Below, in pieces: positions 60,266 through 64,000 of a stretch of 64,000 nucleotides of DNA. The position numbers were made by a program, and so were the translations under genes. The notes under the pieces were generated by a model. The model had not been told where the DNA came from. It worked only from the letters and a program-made list of their open reading frames with translations, and ran no database searches. Numbering within the stretch: position 1 is the first letter of the stretch; each line of letters starts with the position of its first letter. Origin of the DNA: Nitrosomonas marina (GTDB lineage Bacteria > Pseudomonadota > Gammaproteobacteria > Burkholderiales > Nitrosomonadaceae); the NCBI RefSeq assembly GCF_900111605.1, contig NZ_FOIA01000001.1, positions 1-64,000 on the forward strand. The letters are read 5' to 3'.

Positions 60266-60997
60266 TCAGCTGTTCAGCTCGCCTTCCCGGATATCAATGT
60301 CCGGCAATTCTTCGCCTTCCTGCGGTAACAAGCGCGGTATGGCTGTTCCTTCCAGATACAAGTCTATTTCACGCTCGCGGCGTGTCACGAGCCCTTGCCA
60401 TACTTTGCCGCCAGCGCGTATCCAGCGTCTGAATTGCGCAGGAACTTCGGAATGCTGTTGTGCATTTATTTTTTTGAGCAACGTTGATTTGTTGAAGTTA
60501 CCACTGCCTACATTAAAAACAAAATCTACTAATGCGGCATACTGGCCGTCAGTCAACTCGACAGATACTGCCTGCATCACTGAATATTTGGCCCAATTCA
60601 TATCCTCAACGAGTAGCGCTTCACCCTGTTGTTCAGAGATCCCGGATTTGAATTCCTCTTTTTCAGTACCGTCACAGGCAGATTTTTTGATCAGATGTCC
60701 ATATCCAATGGTGCAAAAACCAGCTGCATCATTATAAAGTCGTCCACGAAAACCTTCTGAAATTTTGGTTAGTTCTATTCCCGGTGGATATACCTTTCTT
60801 AATTCAACACCTTCAGGAATCAAAGCGCGCGTTTCTTCTAAAAAAATCCCGGGTGTCAATGCGTCCGATATTTGTTCAACCGGCTGCTGTTTTTGTTGTT
60901 CCTGTTGTTCTTGTTCCTGCGGTTGTTGTTCGGCGCAACCTGATAACTGCATAAATAGCGCGACGCTGAGAATAATCACTATAATAGCTTTATGCAT
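60266..60997 (-). CDS. Lipoprotein lysozyme (phage-type, GH24)
   Basis: This 243-residue protein has a lipoprotein signal ending MQLSGC (Cys near residue 21). A Gln/Glu-rich low-complexity spacer at residues 24-42 precedes a phage-type lysozyme domain (about residues 75-225). The domain shows KISEGFRGRLYNDAAGFCTIGYGH with the catalytic Glu, then DGQYAALVDFVFNVGSGNF and RRWIRAGGKVWQGLVTRREREIDLY. It should cut the MurNAc-GlcNAc bond from a membrane-anchored position. The strong ribosome-binding site AAAAGGAG supports the start. It is not in a visible prophage. Confidence 0.87.
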   Translation of the reverse strand: MHKAIIVIILSVALFMQLSGCAEQQPQEQEQQEQQKQQPVEQISDALTPGIFLEETRALIPEGVELRKVYPPGIELTKISEGFRGRLYNDAAGFCTIGYGHLIKKSACDGTEKEEFKSGISEQQGEALLVEDMNWAKYSVMQAVSVELTDGQYAALVDFVFNVGSGNFNKSTLLKKINAQQHSEVPAQFRRWIRAGGKVWQGLVTRREREIDLYLEGTAIPRLLPQEGEELPDIDIREGELNS

Positions 60998-61375
60998 TTT
61001 TTCTCCTTTTAATTGATACGATTAAATCATCTTGTTAAAAGTAACTAGAGTTTAGAGCGAGCTTACTCCTCCAGGCTAATATTTTTTAGCCTGTTTTAGC
61101 TAGTCGCCCTATGTTTTTTCCTTTTGTTACGCAGTCTTAATCCGCTCACACTCAGAATCAAAAGTAACTTACGCTATGTTTTGTAGTTATTGCAGTCTTC
61201 TGCTATTCCAGCCCTAAAGCAAATTTGTAGCTGTGTTCAGACTAACCTCTCTGATCGAAAATAATACTGTAAACAGCGAATTGTATTGTGAACATGTCAG
61301 GCTATTGTTCATGATGCAATAGTGCCAGATTTTGAAGTGTCCGGATATATTTTAGTATCAACTATAGTGAATCAT
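60998..61375. other. Intergenic region with a hairpin between the CHAT and lysozyme genes
   Basis: About 380 nt between two minus-strand genes, expected to hold the lysozyme promoter. CAGGCTAA (61072-61079) and TTAGCCTG (61086-61093) form a perfect 8-bp hairpin with a 6-nt loop. It reads into TTTT on the plus strand, so it is not a clear terminator for the minus-strand CHAT gene. No open frame. Confidence 0.45.
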
Positions 61376-64000
61376 TTATAGGCCATTGCCAATTAAAATA
61401 AAAGATGCCCAGTAATACGGGTGAGCTGTGGACCGGTTCTGATCCGGTGTTGCATTCTGTTCAATCTGTACGCCTCGATCATCGCCTGGCATGGTGGTTA
61501 CTGGTTGTTCATTCAGCATGGATAGCTGTGCTTTCCTGAGTGCAGCTGCTTTTGTCGTGCCGGGCAGTCTGAGCTGTCTGTAGAATTGATTCATCAGCAA
61601 CTGTGTACCACGGTCATCAACTGACCATAATGAAGCGAGCGTAGATTTTGCACCCGCGCTTTCCATGAGGAAGCCCAATCCCAGAATTTCCTCGCCCTGG
61701 CCAAAAACTGCTCCCAGGGCTGTTTCACAAGCGCTCAGCACAATCAAATCGATATTTGTCAGGCTCCACTCGTATTTAACCTGGTCAACGGTTACTCTTT
61801 CACCATTCCCGAACAGGATAAATGATTCATACGCCTTGCCCGGCACCAGCGCTGCATGTGTTGCGAAATGGACGATGTTGAAGTGATTGATGTCAGTAAC
61901 CACAACTTCCGGCGTGAAATTTTTATCCAGAAGTTTGGTCATATCGGGATAAATTTCAGAAAGATTATTCACTTCCTCGCCGGCATAGCGTAATCCCCTG
62001 AAATCAAACGTCTGCTCTCCAATGGTAAATGTGTAATTACCCGTGGTAAAAGCGGCCGCCAGTAATTTTGTTTCTTTGGCCGGACGAGTGTCCAGGTCAG
62101 TTAGCGAAAATGCGGTAATGTTGTTAATGTTATAACGTTGTACCAGCCATTGCTGGCCGTCATGCAGGGCCGCCAGGGGAATATATCGCAATATGCCATC
62201 CGGTGCATATAGAATGGTATCCGCATTGACCTCATTTAATATGTGTTCTACTGGTTTGATGAGCCAGCGGTATAAACTGTGTGCATAATCCTGTACTGTG
62301 TCGTTACGTTCGATTAGCGCGGTCCGGAAATCCAATACCGTCTGGTTCAGTACCTGGCGGTCAATGGGAACCGGGACGTGCAAGGGAGGGGTAAGTCCTG
62401 TTACCAGAACCAGTTCGATTCGGTCTTCCATGATCAATGGATAAAGCAGTACAACATGGTCTCCCAGTTGTTTTAAATTGTCACGCAACGGTCTTAATTG
62501 TTCCAGTGCGGGCATTTGCGTACGGACCTCGCGGCTGAGCTGATCGATCAGGTCTCGGATTTCATTGCTTTCGATAAAGCTGACAAACCCTCTTTGTAAC
62601 TGTTGCTCCTGTTTGATGAGTTGTTGCAGCATTTCGTTTTGCGCGGCTGTGCGTATGTCTCTATCAATCTTGTGTAATGCGGCCAGTTCCTTGCCCACCC
62701 GGATGGATTGCTGTAATAGCTGTGCATATTGCTTCTGGATCTGTTGTTCGGGTGATAGCATGGTGATTCCTGCTGCCGTTCGTGTGTTTCCGCGAACGGG
62801 ACCTAAAAATTGTGCGGCTTCCTGAATTTTTAATAAATCCAGAATCTGCTGCGCTTCAATCACTCTGTCCTGCTGAAGCAATAAATCAGCGAGTTTGCGA
62901 TAAAAATCCTGTACACGGTTTAAATACGCTTTTTGTTCTTGCTGGGGCAGTATCTGGAGTTCTTCGCGTATCGACTCGCTGATATTGACAGCAAGTTTGT
63001 AAAATACGATGGCCAGCGTTTTCTGCCCCGATTGTGTGAACAGATCGCCCATGTTGGCCAATGTAATTCTCTCGCTTTCGCGGTCACCGGACTCATGCCA
63101 GATCAGCAGCGCCTTCTGAAAAAAATCCAGTGCTGGCGCATGTCTGTTCATTTGCGCATAGACGCTGCCGATACTGTCATAAGTTGCTGCAATCTGGATT
63201 CGGGTATGCAATTCTTCCAGAACCGGCAAAGCCTTAAACAGGGTTTCAAGCGCTTCTTCCTGCCGCCCCATTTCGTTGAGCAGCATACCAAGATTGTTAC
63301 GGGTTTCCGCCGCGCCGAAACGGTCGTGAATTGTTTCACGCAAGGCGATAGCCTGCCTGAAGGCATCCAGTGCGACTGTATAATTCTGCAGCTCGGATTC
63401 GATATAGCCGATATTGTGATATGCAGACGCTATACCTGCCGTGTTGCCGGCCTGCTGATAGATGGCCATGGCACGATACTGATGGGTCAGTGCTTTTTCA
63501 TATTGTCCCATTTCGGCATAAACCGAACTCAGATTGGTTTGAATGTTCCCCAAATCGCTGGATGTCGCATGGTCGGCTTCAGCAAATAGCTGCTGTGCCT
63601 GCTTATAGTGCGTAATGGCTTTGATATAGCGTCCCTGAGCGAGATAGGTGGCTGCAAGATTGCCCAGTGTGCGGGCTCTGCCGAGTGTGTCGCTGTTAGT
63701 AACCCGTAATTCCAGCGCCTTGCTCAGATGTGCCCGGGATTTATCAATGTTGCCGGTTTTTTGATGAGCCAGTCCGAGCATGTTGTGCAAAATGGCACGG
63801 TCATCCACGCTGCCGGTTTCCTGCAGTGTCAGTGCCTGCTCAAAGCTTTCAATCGCTGCACTGCTGTTCTGCAGTTTAAGATAGGCACGTCCCATTTTAT
63901 AATAAAGATCTGCGCGCATGGCATCGCCATGATCAGACGGCAAATAAGCCTGCGCATTCTGGTAATGTCTCAGTGCCGCTAGATAATCTTGTTTCTGGTA
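61376..64000 (-). CDS. TPR-CHAT caspase-like protein (partial, cut at the window edge)
   Basis: At least 874 residues are inside the window; the frame is still open at 64000, so the N-terminus lies beyond. The visible part starts with about nine tandem TPR units (for example AIESFEQALTLQETG, YEKALTHQYRAMAIYQQAG). A coiled coil and a CHAT domain follow. The catalytic pair is present: His in NIVHFATHAALV (codon at 61856-61858) and Cys in IVLSACETALG (codon at 61727-61729). The FLMESAGAKSTLASLWSVDD block is diagnostic. CHAT is a separase/caspase-like peptidase fold. No Cas gene is next to it. Its target and trigger are unknown. Confidence 0.92.
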   Translation of the reverse strand, partial: YQKQDYLAALRHYQNAQAYLPSDHGDAMRADLYYKMGRAYLKLQNSSAAIESFEQALTLQETGSVDDRAILHNMLGLAHQKTGNIDKSRAHLSKALELRVTNSDTLGRARTLGNLAATYLAQGRYIKAITHYKQAQQLFAEADHATSSDLGNIQTNLSSVYAEMGQYEKALTHQYRAMAIYQQAGNTAGIASAYHNIGYIESELQNYTVALDAFRQAIALRETIHDRFGAAETRNNLGMLLNEMGRQEEALETLFKALPVLEELHTRIQIAATYDSIGSVYAQMNRHAPALDFFQKALLIWHESGDRESERITLANMGDLFTQSGQKTLAIVFYKLAVNISESIREELQILPQQEQKAYLNRVQDFYRKLADLLLQQDRVIEAQQILDLLKIQEAAQFLGPVRGNTRTAAGITMLSPEQQIQKQYAQLLQQSIRVGKELAALHKIDRDIRTAAQNEMLQQLIKQEQQLQRGFVSFIESNEIRDLIDQLSREVRTQMPALEQLRPLRDNLKQLGDHVVLLYPLIMEDRIELVLVTGLTPPLHVPVPIDRQVLNQTVLDFRTALIERNDTVQDYAHSLYRWLIKPVEHILNEVNADTILYAPDGILRYIPLAALHDGQQWLVQRYNINNITAFSLTDLDTRPAKETKLLAAAFTTGNYTFTIGEQTFDFRGLRYAGEEVNNLSEIYPDMTKLLDKNFTPEVVVTDINHFNIVHFATHAALVPGKAYESFILFGNGERVTVDQVKYEWSLTNIDLIVLSACETALGAVFGQGEEILGLGFLMESAGAKSTLASLWSVDDRGTQLLMNQFYRQLRLPGTTKAAALRKAQLSMLNEQPVTTMPGDDRGVQIEQNATPDQNRSTAHPYYWASFILIGNGL

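Noticed and set aside
62933..63589. A 218-codon plus-strand frame opposite the TPR region
   Set aside because: Antisense of TPR repeats, which keep complementary frames open; no domain recognised.
61376..64000. TPR-CHAT as part of a type III-E CRISPR (craspase) system
   Set aside because: No Cas7-11, adaptation gene or repeat array is visible in the window; the gene on the other side of it is a lysozyme lipoprotein.

Overview
The window reads as a chromosomal segment of a motile Gram-negative betaproteobacterium, most likely a Nitrosomonas-type (Nitrosomonadaceae) organism. That placement is inference. It rests on the exosortase A/EPS cluster, the che gene set, a TonB receptor beside a YfiR-type protein and a giant sensor kinase, and moderate GC by eye. 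No rRNA, tRNA, CRISPR array or intact transposase gene was seen.

Layout. 1-7493 (+) is the downstream part of an XrtA (EpsH)/PEP-CTERM exopolysaccharide operon: the tail of a probable tyrosine autokinase, an outer-membrane beta-barrel, an AAA ATPase, a polysaccharide deacetylase, a FemAB-type protein, exosortase A fused to EpsI, and a glycosyltransferase. 7620-8987 (-) holds a DUF4389 protein, an isoprenylcysteine-methyltransferase-like membrane protein and an NlpC/P60 lipoprotein. 9165-21022 (-) is a chemotaxis block: EAL/HDOD protein, a CheZ-like unknown, cheY, cheA, cheW, an MCP with a CheR tether, cheR, cheD, cheB and a PAS-containing MCP. 21744-23813 (-) is glutamine-dependent nadE. 23814-26915 is gene-poor and carries only a small lipoprotein and an orphan HsdR-N-like nuclease.

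26916-35759 (+) holds a TonB-dependent receptor, a YfiR-like periplasmic protein, a 1647-residue CHASE8/HAMP/kinase/3xREC/HPt/PAS/GGDEF/EAL protein and an HDOD protein. It looks like one envelope-to-c-di-GMP signalling unit. 35989-40948 holds pncB/pncA, a ferritin-like protein, a BolA protein, a VOC protein, a 270-bp inverted-repeat element with strong internal secondary structure, and a RibD-C reductase. 41029-48555 (-) is a tight beta-oxidation operon (acyl-CoA dehydrogenase, thiolase, FadJ-type protein, acetyl-CoA hydrolase/transferase).

The remainder: a glutaredoxin-MauE fusion, a TolB-like propeller, two envelope proteins, guaB-guaA, several hypothetical envelope proteins, a 59-residue PLDc_N membrane protein, an AI-2E-type transporter, a small three-helix membrane protein next to a lipoprotein lysozyme, and a TPR-CHAT protein cut by the window end.

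The signals most worth following are the TonB/YfiR/giant-kinase/HDOD unit, the CheZ-like protein with its DxxxQ motif, the structured element at 39851-40120, and the lysozyme plus holin-like pair.
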